From assembly GCF_035818615.1 (NCBI RefSeq), contig NZ_JAYKZY010000002.1, positions 3,412,501 to 3,476,500 of the forward strand: a DNA stretch of 64,000 bases, written 5' to 3'. The notes beneath the pieces were generated by a model, which saw nothing but the letters and a program-made list of their open reading frames with translations, had not been told where the DNA came from and did no database searches. The translations under genes were made by a program, and so were the position numbers. Numbering within the stretch: position 1 is the stretch's first letter; the number at the start of each line of letters is the position of its first letter. Source of the stretch: Sphingobium sp. CR2-8. GTDB taxonomy: Bacteria; Pseudomonadota; Alphaproteobacteria; Sphingomonadales; Sphingomonadaceae. Below are positions 27,235-37,060 of this stretch, one piece after another.

Positions 27235-29997
27235 ATGGTCATGCAGTTCCCCGCCCTCGGATCGCGTCGCGCGATCATCGACCGGCGCGCGATTTCCGAT
27301 CGGATCAACGCCCTGGCGCAAGAGCATCCGGGCGATGTGCCAGCTATGCGCGGTGGTATCGTCACGGAATTGAAGGCGGCGCTGGAGCATGGCCGGAGCG
27401 AAGTCGCGCGACGATTGGAGGCCAAGCCCACGCGTGGGCGGGAGTCCGTCACCGCCTTCGCCTTCCTGATCGACCAGATTTTGCGGTTGCTCTATGACGC
27501 AACCACGCATCATCTCTACCCGGCGGCCGACCGTAGCGCGGGCGAGCGGATCGCGCTGATCGCCGTGGGCGGCTATGGCCGGGGCGAGATGGCGCCGCAT
27601 AGCGATGTCGACATCGGCTTCATCACCCCGTCCAAGCCCGTCGGCTGGACCGAGCAGGTGATCGAATCCATGCTCTATTCGCTCTGGGATCTGGGGTTGA
27701 AGGTCGGCCATAGCAGCCGGTCGATCGATGAGACGATGCGCATGGCCAAGGCCGACCTGACGGTCCGCACCGCCTTGCTGGAGGCCCGCTATGTGTGGGG
27801 CGACCGGACGTTGTACGAGGAAACGTCGGTCCGCTTCGATGCCGAGGTGATGCAGGGCAATGCCCGCGCCTTCGTCACCGAAAAGCTGGTGGAACGCGAC
27901 GAGCGGCACAAGCGCATGGGTGACAGCCGCTACGTGGTCGAACCCAATGTGAAGGAAGGCAAGGGCGGCCTTCGCGACCTGCATACGCTGTTCTGGATCG
28001 GCAAATATGTGAACCGGGTGCGGTCGGTCGCCGAGCTGGTCGATGTCGGGCTGTTGACCCAGGTCGAACTGCGCCAGTTCCAGAAGGCCGAGGATTTCCT
28101 GTGGGCGGTGCGGTGTCACCTGCACACCATCACCGGGCGCGCCGAGGACCGGCTGACCTTCGACCTGCAGCTGGAAACCGCGACGCGCATGCGCTTTACC
28201 GGGCGGGCCGGCCAGTCCGGCGTCGAGCGGTTCATGCGCTATTATTTCCTCAACGCGAAGATCGTGGGCGACCTGACCGCTGTGTTCCTGGCGCATCTCG
28301 ACGACCAGATGGCGGAAAAGGGTCGGCGCTATATCCCGTCCATCTTCCGTCGGCCCAAGAAGCTGGACGGCTTCGTGCTGGAACGCGGGCGGCTGAGCCT
28401 GCCGAGCGACGATTTTTTCCAGGCGGACCCGGTGCGGCTGCTGGAAATCTTCGCCGTTGCGGACAAACATGGGTTGCAGATCCACCCCAGCGCGATCCGC
28501 GCGGCCAGCCGCGACGCGGGGCTCATCAATGCGAAGGTGCGTAAAGACCCGCGCGCCAATGCCGCCTTCATAGAGGTGCTGACGTCGCCGCGCGATCCGG
28601 AAACGGTATTGCGCAGGATGAACGAATCATCGGTGTTCGGCCGTTTCGTGCCCGATTTCCGCCGCGTCGTCGCGCAGATGCAGTTCGACATGTATCATCA
28701 TTATACGGTGGACGAACATACCATCCGCGCCGTCGGCCTGCTGTCCCGCATCGAAAAGGGCGAACTGGCGCAGGACCACCCGCTGGCGAGCGACCTGATG
28801 GGCAAGCTGCTGTCGCGTCGGGCGCTGTATGTCGCGGTGCTGCTGCACGACATCGCCAAGGGGCGCGGCGGCGACCACAGCCTGCTGGGCGCGGAGGTAG
28901 CCGAGCATCTGTGCCCGCGGCTGGGCCTGACCCCGGCGGAGACGGAAACGGTCGCCTGGCTGGTGCGCTATCACCTGCTGATGTCCGCCACCGCCTTCAA
29001 GCGCGATCTGGCCGATTACAAGACGATCCTCGATTTCGTCGACGTGGTGCAAAGCCCCGAACGACTGCGGCTGCTGTTGTGCCTGACGGTGGTGGACATT
29101 CGCGCCGTGGGGCCGGGCGTGTGGAACAGCTGGAAACGCCAACTGCTGGGCGATCTGTACGAGAGCGCCGAAGAAGTGCTGCGGCTGGGCCACAAGCAGA
29201 AGGGCCGGGGCGAGCGGGTGATCGTCAAACAGGAAACGTTGCAACAGGCGCTGGGCATCGATGACGTCGCCTTCGCCGCGTTCAGCAAGCGCCTGCCCGA
29301 ATCCTACTGGATTGCCGAGCCCGACGATATCCTGTTCCACAATGCGCAGCATATCCTGGCGGCAGGCGAATCGCCGCTGTCGATCGCGGCGCAATATTAT
29401 CCGCAGCGTGGCGCGACGCTGGTGACGGTCTATGCCGCCGACCATCCGGGGCTGTTCTATCGGATCGCGGGGGCCATCCATCTGGCCGGTGGCAACATCA
29501 TCGACGCGCGCATCCACACCACCCGCGACGGCGTGGCGATCGATAACTTCCTGGTGCAGGATCCGTTTGGCGGCGCGTTCCACAGTCCCGACCAGCTGAA
29601 ACGCATTCGGGGCGCGATCGAGGATTCGCTGTCCAACCGGCATCGCATGATCACCAAGCTTTCGGCGCGCCCGTTGACCCGTACCCGCGCCGAAGCATTC
29701 CGTATCGAACCCAATGTGCTGATCGACAACAAGGCGTCGAATCGCTTCACGGTGGTGGAGGTGAATGCGCGCGATCGGCCGGCCCTGTTGTTCAGCCTCG
29801 CCAATGCGCTGTTCCAGTCGAAGGTGACGGTGCATAGCGCCCATGTCGCCACCTATGGCGAACGCGCGGTCGATACGTTCTACGTCACCGACCTTCTGGG
29901 TGGGAAGATCGAGAGCAAGGCGCGACTCCAGACGCTGGAACGGCGTTTGCTGGAAGCGGCGGGCGGCGAAGTGGGCGAAGCGCTGGAGCGAGCCTGA
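27235..29997 (+). CDS. glnD: [protein-PII] uridylyltransferase/uridylyl-removing enzyme
   Basis: 920 residues; start at the ATG at 27235, 9 bases after the mutS stop. It uridylylates PII when glutamine is low and removes UMP when glutamine is high, setting nitrogen control. The nucleotidyltransferase motif is GGYGRGEMAPHSDVDI (about residues 111-126). The GlnD core has NVKEGKGGLRDLHTLFWIGK. The HD domain shows HDIAKGRGGDHS (about residue 538). Two C-terminal ACT domains start at TLVTVYAADHPGLFYRIAG and FTVVEVNARDRPALLF. Length is normal. Confidence 0.96.
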   Translation: MVMQFPALGSRRAIIDRRAISDRINALAQEHPGDVPAMRGGIVTELKAALEHGRSEVARRLEAKPTRGRESVTAFAFLIDQILRLLYDATTHHLYPAADRSAGERIALIAVGGYGRGEMAPHSDVDIGFITPSKPVGWTEQVIESMLYSLWDLGLKVGHSSRSIDETMRMAKADLTVRTALLEARYVWGDRTLYEETSVRFDAEVMQGNARAFVTEKLVERDERHKRMGDSRYVVEPNVKEGKGGLRDLHTLFWIGKYVNRVRSVAELVDVGLLTQVELRQFQKAEDFLWAVRCHLHTITGRAEDRLTFDLQLETATRMRFTGRAGQSGVERFMRYYFLNAKIVGDLTAVFLAHLDDQMAEKGRRYIPSIFRRPKKLDGFVLERGRLSLPSDDFFQADPVRLLEIFAVADKHGLQIHPSAIRAASRDAGLINAKVRKDPRANAAFIEVLTSPRDPETVLRRMNESSVFGRFVPDFRRVVAQMQFDMYHHYTVDEHTIRAVGLLSRIEKGELAQDHPLASDLMGKLLSRRALYVAVLLHDIAKGRGGDHSLLGAEVAEHLCPRLGLTPAETETVAWLVRYHLLMSATAFKRDLADYKTILDFVDVVQSPERLRLLLCLTVVDIRAVGPGVWNSWKRQLLGDLYESAEEVLRLGHKQKGRGERVIVKQETLQQALGIDDVAFAAFSKRLPESYWIAEPDDILFHNAQHILAAGESPLSIAAQYYPQRGATLVTVYAADHPGLFYRIAGAIHLAGGNIIDARIHTTRDGVAIDNFLVQDPFGGAFHSPDQLKRIRGAIEDSLSNRHRMITKLSARPLTRTRAEAFRIEPNVLIDNKASNRFTVVEVNARDRPALLFSLANALFQSKVTVHSAHVATYGERAVDTFYVTDLLGGKIESKARLQTLERRLLEAAGGEVGEALERA

Positions 29998-30016
29998 CGC
30001 GGCGCGTCAAATGGCT

Positions 30017-30499
30017 TCAGAACAGTTTGACCGCCATCCAGACGGCAGTGATCGCGATGCCCCAGGCGCAGATGGCCGACGCGGCGATGACGCCCACGCG
30101 CCTGCGGACGGACAATATCTCCCGTTCGCCATCATGAAGCGGTTCGGGCGTATCCCTGATGACGAGGCCGAAATGCCCGTCTACCAGCGTATCGGTTTCA
30201 CGCGCGATATCGATATCGTGGCCGGTCAATCCGCGATCGAATTCCAGGCCCGTCCCGCCGCCCCCTGACCAGACGACCTGTGCGGCGCAAGCGCCGATGC
30301 CGGGCAAGCCAATAGTCACGCGATCGTCCACGGCCAGGCCAAGGTCGCCCGACACGCGGCAGCCGCCACAGGACAGGTCTTCGATGATGATATCGATGGG
30401 AATCTGTTCATTGCCGCGCATCGTCGACGGACGCGCCATCCCTGCACGATCATTCGCGCGCCGCTCGGTCAGCAGTTTGGCATGAAGGACGCTGGACAT
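30017..30499 (-). CDS. PilZ-domain protein with a C-terminal membrane segment
   Basis: 160 residues. The N-terminal ERRANDR resembles the RxxxR c-di-GMP-binding motif, followed by IIIEDLSCGGCRVSG ((D/N)xSxxG) and GIGACAAQVVWSGGGGTGLEFD. The C-terminus has one hydrophobic helix (VGVIAASAICAWGIAITAVW) preceded by basic residues, so the domain is probably tethered to the inner membrane. It converges with glnD (19 bases between stops). It is likely a c-di-GMP sensor of unknown output. Confidence 0.8.
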   Translation of the reverse strand: MSSVLHAKLLTERRANDRAGMARPSTMRGNEQIPIDIIIEDLSCGGCRVSGDLGLAVDDRVTIGLPGIGACAAQVVWSGGGGTGLEFDRGLTGHDIDIARETDTLVDGHFGLVIRDTPEPLHDGEREILSVRRRVGVIAASAICAWGIAITAVWMAVKLF

Positions 30500-30562
30500 C
30501 GATGGGTTCCAATCTGACGTCCGTTATAAGGCCGATCTCTTAAAGGGCGATTAACCGTCCTT

Positions 30563-31066
30563 CTACGGCCTGATCTCCATCAGGTCGCCCGGCGCCAGCA
30601 GCGGCAGGAGCCGCAGCATATCGGCACGATCCACCGCCACGCATCCGGCCGTGGGTTGCCCTTCGGACAGGTGGAAGAAGATCGCGCTGCCCTGCCCCGG
30701 TATCGGCGGGGCGTCGTTGTGGCCAAGTATGACGATGACGTCATAGGCGTCGTCGCTGCGGATCAGGGCCTCGGCGGAGAAGGCGCGGGGCAGCCGGACC
30801 GGTCGGTTATAGGCGGGGTCGGCCGGGTCGTCGGACCAGCCGTCGTTCGCCCGCACCCAGCGCCAGGGCAATCGGATGCCCGTCGCTTCGAGCTTGCCGG
30901 GTCGCAGCAGCGCGGCGCGGACGGGCCAAAGCCCCAATGGCGTGCAGCCGTCCCCCTCGCGCTTCGTGTCGGCCGGGCAAGGACCACCCCTGCCGATCGT
31001 ACAATCCATCGTCAGATCGCCGCAGGTCAGACGGCCCGCACGGCAATCGACGCGAACGACCGTCAC
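30563..31066 (-). CDS. L,D-transpeptidase (YkuD-like) domain protein
   Basis: 167 residues. The catalytic segment is [30 protein letters not shown], with the conserved His and the nucleophilic Cys of the SxGC-type motif. Early [17 protein letters not shown] fits the substrate-side strands of YkuD/YafK-like proteins. No signal peptide is seen at this start. It overlaps the ribA stop by 4 bases, so the two are co-transcribed although functionally unrelated. Peptidoglycan crosslinking is the family role; the cellular site is uncertain. Confidence 0.8.
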   Translation of the reverse strand: MTVVRVDCRAGRLTCGDLTMDCTIGRGGPCPADTKREGDGCTPLGLWPVRAALLRPGKLEATGIRLPWRWVRANDGWSDDPADPAYNRPVRLPRAFSAEALIRSDDAYDVIVILGHNDAPPIPGQGSAIFFHLSEGQPTAGCVAVDRADMLRLLPLLAPGDLMEIRP

Positions 31067-32136
31067 AGCTGGTGGCCGGTCCGGTCCCGCTTGGTCGCGA
31101 GATAGCGTTCATTATGCGGGTTGGTCGGCAGGATGATCGGCAGCCGTTCGGTGACGGCGATGCCCGCCGCTTGCAGTCCCGCCACCTTGTTGGGATTGTT
31201 GGTGAGCAGGCGCACCGCACCCACGCCGAGCAGGTCGAGCATGCGCGCGGCGACCGAAAAGTCGCGCGCGTCGATGGCGAAGCCCAACCGGACATTGGCG
31301 TCCACCGTATCGAACCCCTGATCCTGCATCGCATAGGCGCGCAATTTGTTGACAAGGCCGATGCCCCGCCCCTCCTGACGCAGATAGAGGAGGATGCCCC
31401 AGGGCGCGTCAGCGATTTTGTGCAACGCTTCGTGCAGTTGCGGGCCGCAATCGCATTTTAGGCTGCCCAGCACGTCACCGGTCAGGCATTCGCTGTGCAG
31501 GCGGATCACCGGGGGCGAAGCGTCCCGCTGGCCGACGACCAACGCGATATGTTCGCGCGGCTCGTCGGGACTGCGGAAGGCAATGATCTCCGCCGTTTCG
31601 CTGGCCGACACGGGCAAGCGCGCGCGTGTGGCGATCGCTAGGTGGATGGCGTCGTCATAGGCGTCCACATCGGCGGCTTTGAGCGTCGCTTCGACCGGGC
31701 CGTCGCCTTCCAGCAGAAAATAGGCAGGCAGGATGCCCGCCAGACGGGCGAGACGCAGTGCAGCCTTGGCGGCCTGCGGCGCAGGCAGCATGCGGGCGCG
31801 GAACGGCCCCTTGAGCGGCGAAGCCAGATCGAGCACGGGGTCGGAGATGGCGGTTGCGACATCCGCATCGATCCACGGGGCACGCTCGATCAGCACCGGC
31901 AGGTCGGGATCGGCCGCCGCCAGCTGGTTGGCGAGCTTCAGGGTTTCGGCGCGAGCGGCGGAAATAAGGATGTCGGCCCGGCCTTCGGAATCGAAATCGG
32001 CCAGCGTCACGGCGTCCGCGCCCTCGATCGCCATCAGTCGGATCGCGCCGTCAGAACCGATCAGGCGGATCGCCCAGCCGCGACGCAACGCGTCCATGGC
32101 GCGCGCGGCATCACGTCCGTTGACGCCGCCCGCCAT
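31063..32136 (-). CDS. ribA: GTP cyclohydrolase II
   Basis: 357 residues from the ATG at 32136, which overlaps the xthA stop (TGATG). It opens GTP in the first step of riboflavin synthesis. The C-terminal RibA domain has [20 protein letters not shown] (three zinc cysteines), [15 protein letters not shown] (catalytic Arg region) and LTNNPNKV. The N-terminal about 150 residues resemble a diverged, inactive DHBP synthase-like half, as in many alphaproteobacterial RibA proteins; a separate RibB would then be needed. Confidence 0.9.
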   Translation of the reverse strand: MAGGVNGRDAARAMDALRRGWAIRLIGSDGAIRLMAIEGADAVTLADFDSEGRADILISAARAETLKLANQLAAADPDLPVLIERAPWIDADVATAISDPVLDLASPLKGPFRARMLPAPQAAKAALRLARLAGILPAYFLLEGDGPVEATLKAADVDAYDDAIHLAIATRARLPVSASETAEIIAFRSPDEPREHIALVVGQRDASPPVIRLHSECLTGDVLGSLKCDCGPQLHEALHKIADAPWGILLYLRQEGRGIGLVNKLRAYAMQDQGFDTVDANVRLGFAIDARDFSVAARMLDLLGVGAVRLLTNNPNKVAGLQAAGIAVTERLPIILPTNPHNERYLATKRDRTGHQL

Positions 32137-32933
32137 CAGAACGCAAATTCCGTGATGATCGGTATATGGTCGGACGGCTTGATCCAGCTGCGCGCGGGTT
32201 CGACCACGCGATGGCTCGTCGCCTTTTCCGCCACGTCCTTCGTCATCCACATATGGTCGAGGCGGCGCCCACGATCCGATTCCGTCCAGTCCTTCGCCCG
32301 ATAACTCCACCAGGTGTAGAGGCGGGCGGGCGCGGGATGGAAATGGCGGCCGATGTCGACCCAGTCGTTCGACGCCTGGAGCCGGGCGAGGATTTCGCAT
32401 TCCACTGGCGTGTGGCTGACGACGTTCAGCAACTGCTTGTGGCTCCAGACGTCGCATTCCAGCGGGGCGATGTTGAAGTCGCCGGTAAGGATGGCAGGCT
32501 GCTTGTCGAGCGCCGACGACCACTGGATCATCCGTTCGAGGAAATCCATCTTTTGGCCGAATTTCGGGTTGAGTTCGCGGTCGGGAATGTCGCCCCCGGC
32601 GGGCACATAGACATTTTCGATCCGCACGCCATTGTCGAGCCTGACGCCGACATGGCGCGCTTCGCCATTGGCCTGCCAGTCGAACCGGTCATCCTCATGC
32701 ACCGGCACCTTGCTCATGATGGCGACGCCATGATGCATGCGCTGCCCGTTCAGCACTTGATGGACATAGCCCAAGCGGCGGAACATCTCGATCGGGAAAG
32801 TCTCGTTCACCACCTTGGTTTCCTGCAGGCACAGGATGTCGGGCGATTCGAGCCGCAGCAGCTGCTCGACGATGTCGATGCGCGCGCGGACGGAGTTGAT
32901 GTTCCAAGAGCAGATGGAGAGGGTGTCGGCCAT
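32136..32933 (-). CDS. xthA: exodeoxyribonuclease III
   Basis: 265 residues from the ATG at 32933; a GTG three codons earlier is possible. It is a Mg-dependent 3'-5' exonuclease and AP endonuclease of base-excision repair. Motifs are [20 protein letters not shown] (metal Glu), [25 protein letters not shown] and the catalytic RLDHMWM and PSDHIPI. It is the intact chromosomal counterpart of the broken mobile copy at 14726-15523; the two are clearly different subfamilies. Confidence 0.93.
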   Translation of the reverse strand: MADTLSICSWNINSVRARIDIVEQLLRLESPDILCLQETKVVNETFPIEMFRRLGYVHQVLNGQRMHHGVAIMSKVPVHEDDRFDWQANGEARHVGVRLDNGVRIENVYVPAGGDIPDRELNPKFGQKMDFLERMIQWSSALDKQPAILTGDFNIAPLECDVWSHKQLLNVVSHTPVECEILARLQASNDWVDIGRHFHPAPARLYTWWSYRAKDWTESDRGRRLDHMWMTKDVAEKATSHRVVEPARSWIKPSDHIPIITEFAF

Positions 32934-33189
32934 GGATTGCACCTAGGAGTCCGCAAGCCGACACGCAAGCGGATGAGAGAGTGCCGCACAAAGTAAGACC
33001 CCCGCTCCGGGGGCGTGGAACGGGGGTCTCGATCGCGCCCTTGAAGCGCTTCGCGGCGGGAGGGGGGACCGGGTAACAGGGGGGAAATCCCGGTTTGTCT
33101 CTCGCCTTGAGCCTTGATTAGCGGCCGCCATATGAGCGGCAGATGAACGAATAGCCAAGTTTTTCCATCCGTCCTGCCAGGCGCTCGGT

Positions 33190-33840
33190 TCAGCCCCCGG
33201 CTGCGCGCCCCTTTGGCCGCGGGTCGGTCCAGCGGAAGGCGGAATTGGCCACGGCCGCGCCATAGACCTGGTTGGTCAGGCGCACGGCGGTGCGGTTATT
33301 CTGCGAATCGAGCGCGACCCAGCCGTAAAGCTGCAACCCGGCGGGACCGGAAGGATCGCGTTTGAAGATCATGGTGAAAGTGCCATATTCGGGCCGCTTG
33401 GGATCCCGCGCCTCGACGCTCAGGACCGATGGATCGCCGGTCGGCACCACCCTGCCCATTTTCGACAGATCCTTGTTCGGATCGATCAGCGCGCCCAGCG
33501 GCGAATTGCCGATCGGCCAGCGCTGCACTTGGCGCACTTCATAATCGATCATGGTTAGCGCCTTGCCATCACCCACGATCAGCAGCGGCACGCCCTTTTG
33601 ATATTGGAAGCGCACTTTCCCCGGCTGCTTCAGGGTAAGCTTGCCGGTCAGGGTCTGGCCGCTGCGATCGGTCTGGCTGAAATCGGCGGTTAGGGTGGTG
33701 ACGCCGCGGATATAAGCATTGACCTGGGCCAGGTCGGACGAGGCCTGCTGCGCGCGCGCAGGCGCCGTCGGCAGAAACGCCGACAGGGCGACCGGTGCGG
33801 CGGCAAGAGCCAGGATCAGGGGCGCAAGGCTGCGCTGCAT
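33190..33840 (-). CDS. lolA: outer-membrane lipoprotein carrier protein
   Basis: 216 residues from the ATG at 33840, with a signal peptide ending near PARAQQ. The periplasmic half-barrel pattern is visible: VTTLTADFSQTDRSGQTLTGKL, KPGKVRFQY-like strand, GDGKALTMIDYEVRQV and DP..P.G..Y-type ends. LolA ferries lipoproteins from LolCDE to LolB or the outer membrane. It follows ftsK on the same strand, as in other alphaproteobacteria, with a predicted small RNA and terminator in the 318-base gap, so it probably has its own promoter. Confidence 0.9.
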   Translation of the reverse strand: MQRSLAPLILALAAAPVALSAFLPTAPARAQQASSDLAQVNAYIRGVTTLTADFSQTDRSGQTLTGKLTLKQPGKVRFQYQKGVPLLIVGDGKALTMIDYEVRQVQRWPIGNSPLGALIDPNKDLSKMGRVVPTGDPSVLSVEARDPKRPEYGTFTMIFKRDPSGPAGLQLYGWVALDSQNNRTAVRLTNQVYGAAVANSAFRWTDPRPKGRAAGG

Positions 33841-34002
33841 GGCGTTCAACTCCGGTTGTTTGGGCGGATGAGGTAGAGGGTCGGGATTGAACCCGTTGTG
33901 AACCTACCTGTTCCCAAATAGCAAGATTCGGGGCCGGGGCGCGGTGGGGCAGATTCTTCGGACATTGCCTTTGAGCAGGCGGCATCCTCCCTATCCATGG
34001 AC

Positions 34003-34033
34003 AAAAAAAGGGGCCGATCGAAACGACCGGCCC
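34003..34033 (-). terminator. Rho-independent terminator of the ftsK-lolA gap
   Basis: On the minus strand GGGCCGGTCG, a TTT loop and CGATCGGCCC form a 10-pair stem with one G-U pair, followed by seven T (34009-34003). It ends the predicted small RNA and may also stop ftsK readthrough before lolA. Confidence 0.85.
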
Positions 34034-34139
34034 TTGAAAGTTTTAGGAGAGGATGCCTGAAAGGCCCGCTCCTTTTGCCGATGGTGCAGTCATCCCGCAA
34101 ATGCGAAAGGCGGCACGATGATTGCGCGATATGCAATCA
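34003..34139 (-). ncRNA. predicted small RNA, copy 1 of a duplicated element
   Basis: Read on the minus strand there is a 5' hairpin (TGATTGC / GCAATCA, 34139-34119), then TTTCGCATTTGCG and CTGCACC. The core that follows is nearly identical to copy 2: GGGCCTTTCAGGCATCCTCT then CCTAAAACTT. A Rho-independent terminator ends it. No protein frame is conserved between copies. It lies in the ftsK-lolA gap. The 5' end is only estimated, and expression is not shown. Confidence 0.7.
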
Positions 34140-34157
34140 TAGGCCGGTCAGCCCGGA

Positions 34158-36485
34158 TTAGAGCGGATTGCCATTCTCGTCGCGCAGCACTTCGCGGCGG
34201 CCCACATGGTTGGGCGCACCGACCAGCCCTTCTTCTTCCATCCGTTCGATGAGGCGGGCCGCGCTGTTATAGCCAACCCGCAGCTGGCGTTGCAGCCAAC
34301 TGGTCGACGCCTTCTGGTTCTCGAAGACCAGCTGGCACGCCTTGCGGAACAGCTGGGCGTCGGGGCTGTCGTCGCCCAGGTCCACGCCGTCCAGCGCGAA
34401 GCTGCCCTCTTCGGGTTCCTCGGTCACGGCCTGGATATAGTCGGGCTGGCCCTGCGCGCGCCAGTGATCGGCGACGACGCGGACTTCATCGTCCGACACG
34501 AAGGGACCATGGACGCGGGTCAGCCCCTTGCCGCCATGCATGTAGAGCATGTCGCCCTTGCCCAGCAGCTGTTCGGCGCCCTGCTCGCCCAGGATGGTGC
34601 GGCTGTCGATCTTCGACGTCACGAAGAAGCTGATGCGGGTCGGCAGGTTCGCCTTGATGACGCCGGTGATGACGTCGACCGACGGACGCTGGGTCGCGAG
34701 GATCAGGTGGATGCCCGCGGCGCGGGCCTTTTGCGCCAGCCGCTGGATCAGGAATTCGACTTCCTTGCCCGCCGTCATCATGAGGTCGGCCAATTCGTCC
34801 ACCACCACGACGATCTGCGGCAACGGCTGGAAATCGAGCTGCTCTTCCTCATAGATGGGCTTGCCGGTTTCGGGGTCGTAGCCGGTCTGGACGCGGCGGC
34901 CCAGCGGCTTGCCCTTCGCCTTCGCCGCGCGGACCTTCTCATTATAATTGGCCAGATTGCGCACGGAGATGGACGCCATCATGCGATAGCGGTCCTCCAT
35001 CTGCTCCACCGCCCATTTCAGCGCCCGGATCGCCTTGGCCGGTTCGGTGACGACCGGCGAGAGCAGATGGGGAATGTCGTCATAGGTCGACAGTTCCAGC
35101 ATCTTGGGGTCGATCATGATCAGGCGCAGCTGGTCCGGCGTCATGCGGTAGAGCAGCGACAGGATCATGGCGTTGAGACCCACCGACTTGCCCGACCCGG
35201 TGGTGCCCGCGATCAGCAGATGGGGCATGGGAGCGAGGTCGGCGATGATCGGTTCGCCCGAAATATTCTTGCCCAGGATGATCGGCAGGGTCGCGTCCTG
35301 CATGAACTGTTCGCTGGTGATGAGTTCGCGGAAGGACACGCCTTCGCGGTTCGCATTGGGCAATTCGATGCCTATCACCGTGCGGCCCGGGATCGTCGCG
35401 ACGCGGGCCGAGAGCGCCGACATGTTGCGCGCAATGTCGTCCGCCAGCGCAATTACGCGGCTGGCCTTGATGCCCGGTGCCGGTTCCAGTTCGTACATGG
35501 TGACGACAGGGCCGGGGCGGACTTCGGTGATGTTGCCCTTCACATGGAAGTCGTCCAGCACCGATTCGAGCAGGCGCGCATTGCGTTCCAGCGCGGCCTT
35601 GTCGATCTTGCCGCCCTGGTTGGCGGGCACGGGATTGAGCAGGTCGGGCGACGGGAGCGAGCTGTGGCCGAACAGATCGTCCTGGCTGACCGGCGCCATG
35701 GCGCGCTGCACCGGGGCGGGCTTGGGCGACTGGATGGTGATGGGCGGCTTCGGCTCGTTCGTCACCTGCTTGCGCGGGGCGATGACGCGTTCGGCCGGTT
35801 CGTCGTCCTCGTCATCCTGCGCATCGGCGACGGAACCGCCCCCTGCAAAGCCCAGGGTCGGGCGCGGCAGGTTGAGTTTGGGTAGCGATGGGCGACGCAG
35901 CGCGATGATCGGCTTTTCCAGCGCAAGGCTGCGATAGCAGGCGAACAGACCCGCGATCAGCGTGAAGACGACCAGTACGCCCTTGATCCACGGTGCCGCG
36001 GCAGGAGCCTGCGCTGTCAGGCTGGCGATCCCCTTGGCCACGACCAGGCCGATGACGCCGCCCCAGCCCGCAGGCAGGCCGACCAGCGGTGCGTCCTGGA
36101 ACAGGGCCAGTGCGATGCCGATCAGGACGATGCCGAACAGGCATTTGCCGAACTGCGCCTTCCAATCGCTCATATCCTGATCGCCCCACAGGCGCCGGGC
36201 GGTGACGGCCATCAGCGGCAGGATGAGCGCGACCGGTACGCCCAGCAACCATAGCAGGAAGTCGGCGGCCCAGGCGCCGGGCGCCTGCATGATATTGGCG
36301 ACATGATCGCCCGCGACCGTGTTCATCGACGGGTCGCTGGGGGCATAGCTCAGCAGCGCCAGCGCCAGGAACAGCATCGCCAGCATGAGCGTGATCGCGC
36401 CGATCAGCGCGCCGCTGCGCAGCAGGCTGCGCTTGAGCATTTCGCGCCATTCCGGCGTGCGTTTGACGGTGCGGCCGACGGCCAT
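34158..36485 (-). CDS. ftsK: DNA translocase FtsK
   Basis: 775 residues from the ATG at 36485; an upstream start gives no family sequence. It pumps DNA and coordinates chromosome dimer resolution with cell division. About four N-terminal membrane helices (from ALIGAITLMLAMLFLALALL) are followed by a short Pro-rich linker, the alpha/beta motor (GTTGSGKSVGLN Walker A near residue 427; IVVVVDELADLMM Walker B) and a C-terminal gamma winged helix (STSWLQRQLRVGYNSAARLI, which reads KOPS). Length matches alphaproteobacterial FtsK. Confidence 0.95.
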   Translation of the reverse strand: MAVGRTVKRTPEWREMLKRSLLRSGALIGAITLMLAMLFLALALLSYAPSDPSMNTVAGDHVANIMQAPGAWAADFLLWLLGVPVALILPLMAVTARRLWGDQDMSDWKAQFGKCLFGIVLIGIALALFQDAPLVGLPAGWGGVIGLVVAKGIASLTAQAPAAAPWIKGVLVVFTLIAGLFACYRSLALEKPIIALRRPSLPKLNLPRPTLGFAGGGSVADAQDDEDDEPAERVIAPRKQVTNEPKPPITIQSPKPAPVQRAMAPVSQDDLFGHSSLPSPDLLNPVPANQGGKIDKAALERNARLLESVLDDFHVKGNITEVRPGPVVTMYELEPAPGIKASRVIALADDIARNMSALSARVATIPGRTVIGIELPNANREGVSFRELITSEQFMQDATLPIILGKNISGEPIIADLAPMPHLLIAGTTGSGKSVGLNAMILSLLYRMTPDQLRLIMIDPKMLELSTYDDIPHLLSPVVTEPAKAIRALKWAVEQMEDRYRMMASISVRNLANYNEKVRAAKAKGKPLGRRVQTGYDPETGKPIYEEEQLDFQPLPQIVVVVDELADLMMTAGKEVEFLIQRLAQKARAAGIHLILATQRPSVDVITGVIKANLPTRISFFVTSKIDSRTILGEQGAEQLLGKGDMLYMHGGKGLTRVHGPFVSDDEVRVVADHWRAQGQPDYIQAVTEEPEEGSFALDGVDLGDDSPDAQLFRKACQLVFENQKASTSWLQRQLRVGYNSAARLIERMEEEGLVGAPNHVGRREVLRDENGNPL

Positions 36486-36577
36486 ATCCCTACTTGTCCC
36501 CCAAATGTTCCGTTTCGGCACAATGCCTCCGGCAGGGAGTCCGCGTCAAGGGTGCCCGATTACGGCTCGTCGCGCGA

Positions 36578-37060
36578 TCAGGAGGCGGCAAGCGCCGTAA
36601 GTGCTGCGCCGTCCAGCCGCTGGACGGTCCATTCATCCATCGGCTGCGCGCCGATCGCCCGATAGATGGCAATGGCTGGTTCGTTCCAGTCGAGCACCGA
36701 CCATTCCAGCCGGGCGCAATCCCGCGCGATCGCCAGTTGCGCGAGCCGGGCGAGCAGCGCCTTGCCCGCGCCAAGACCCCGTGCGTCCGGCAGGACGAAC
36801 AGATCCTCCAGGTACAGGCCCGGCCGCCCTTCGAAGGTCGAGAAATTATGGAAGAACAGCGCGAAGCCGATGGGCTTTTCGGTATGTTCAGCGATCAATA
36901 CCTCCGCCATCGGCCGTGGCCCGAACAGATAGCGGGCGAGCGCGTCGCGGTCTGCCTTTACGGCATGGGCCAGCCGTTCATAGACGGCGAGCGCTAGGAT
37001 GAAGTCGTGAATCGCACCGATATCGTCGGCGCGCGCGTCCCTGATGATGATCTCGCTCAT
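36578..37060 (-). CDS. GNAT-family N-acetyltransferase
   Basis: 160 residues from the ATG at 37060. The acetyl-CoA fold shows GFALFFHNFSTFEGRPGLYL, EDLFVLPDARGLGAGKALL (motif A, RGxGxG-like) and LEWSVLDWNEPAIAIYRAIGA (motif B). These match the diamine/spermidine acetyltransferase-like branch. It overlaps the EamA transporter gene by 4 bases, so the two may act together on a small amine, but this is only suggested by the coupling. Confidence 0.85.
   Translation of the reverse strand: MSEIIIRDARADDIGAIHDFILALAVYERLAHAVKADRDALARYLFGPRPMAEVLIAEHTEKPIGFALFFHNFSTFEGRPGLYLEDLFVLPDARGLGAGKALLARLAQLAIARDCARLEWSVLDWNEPAIAIYRAIGAQPMDEWTVQRLDGAALTALAAS

Noticed and set aside
25765..28485. 906-codon open frame on the minus strand across mutS and glnD
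   Set aside because: It spans two well-supported plus-strand genes, has low-complexity Gln/Arg-rich translation and no domain; it is an antisense artefact of high GC.
34206..35885. 559-codon plus-strand frame opposite ftsK
   Set aside because: Antisense to the FtsK motor domain; no recognisable fold.
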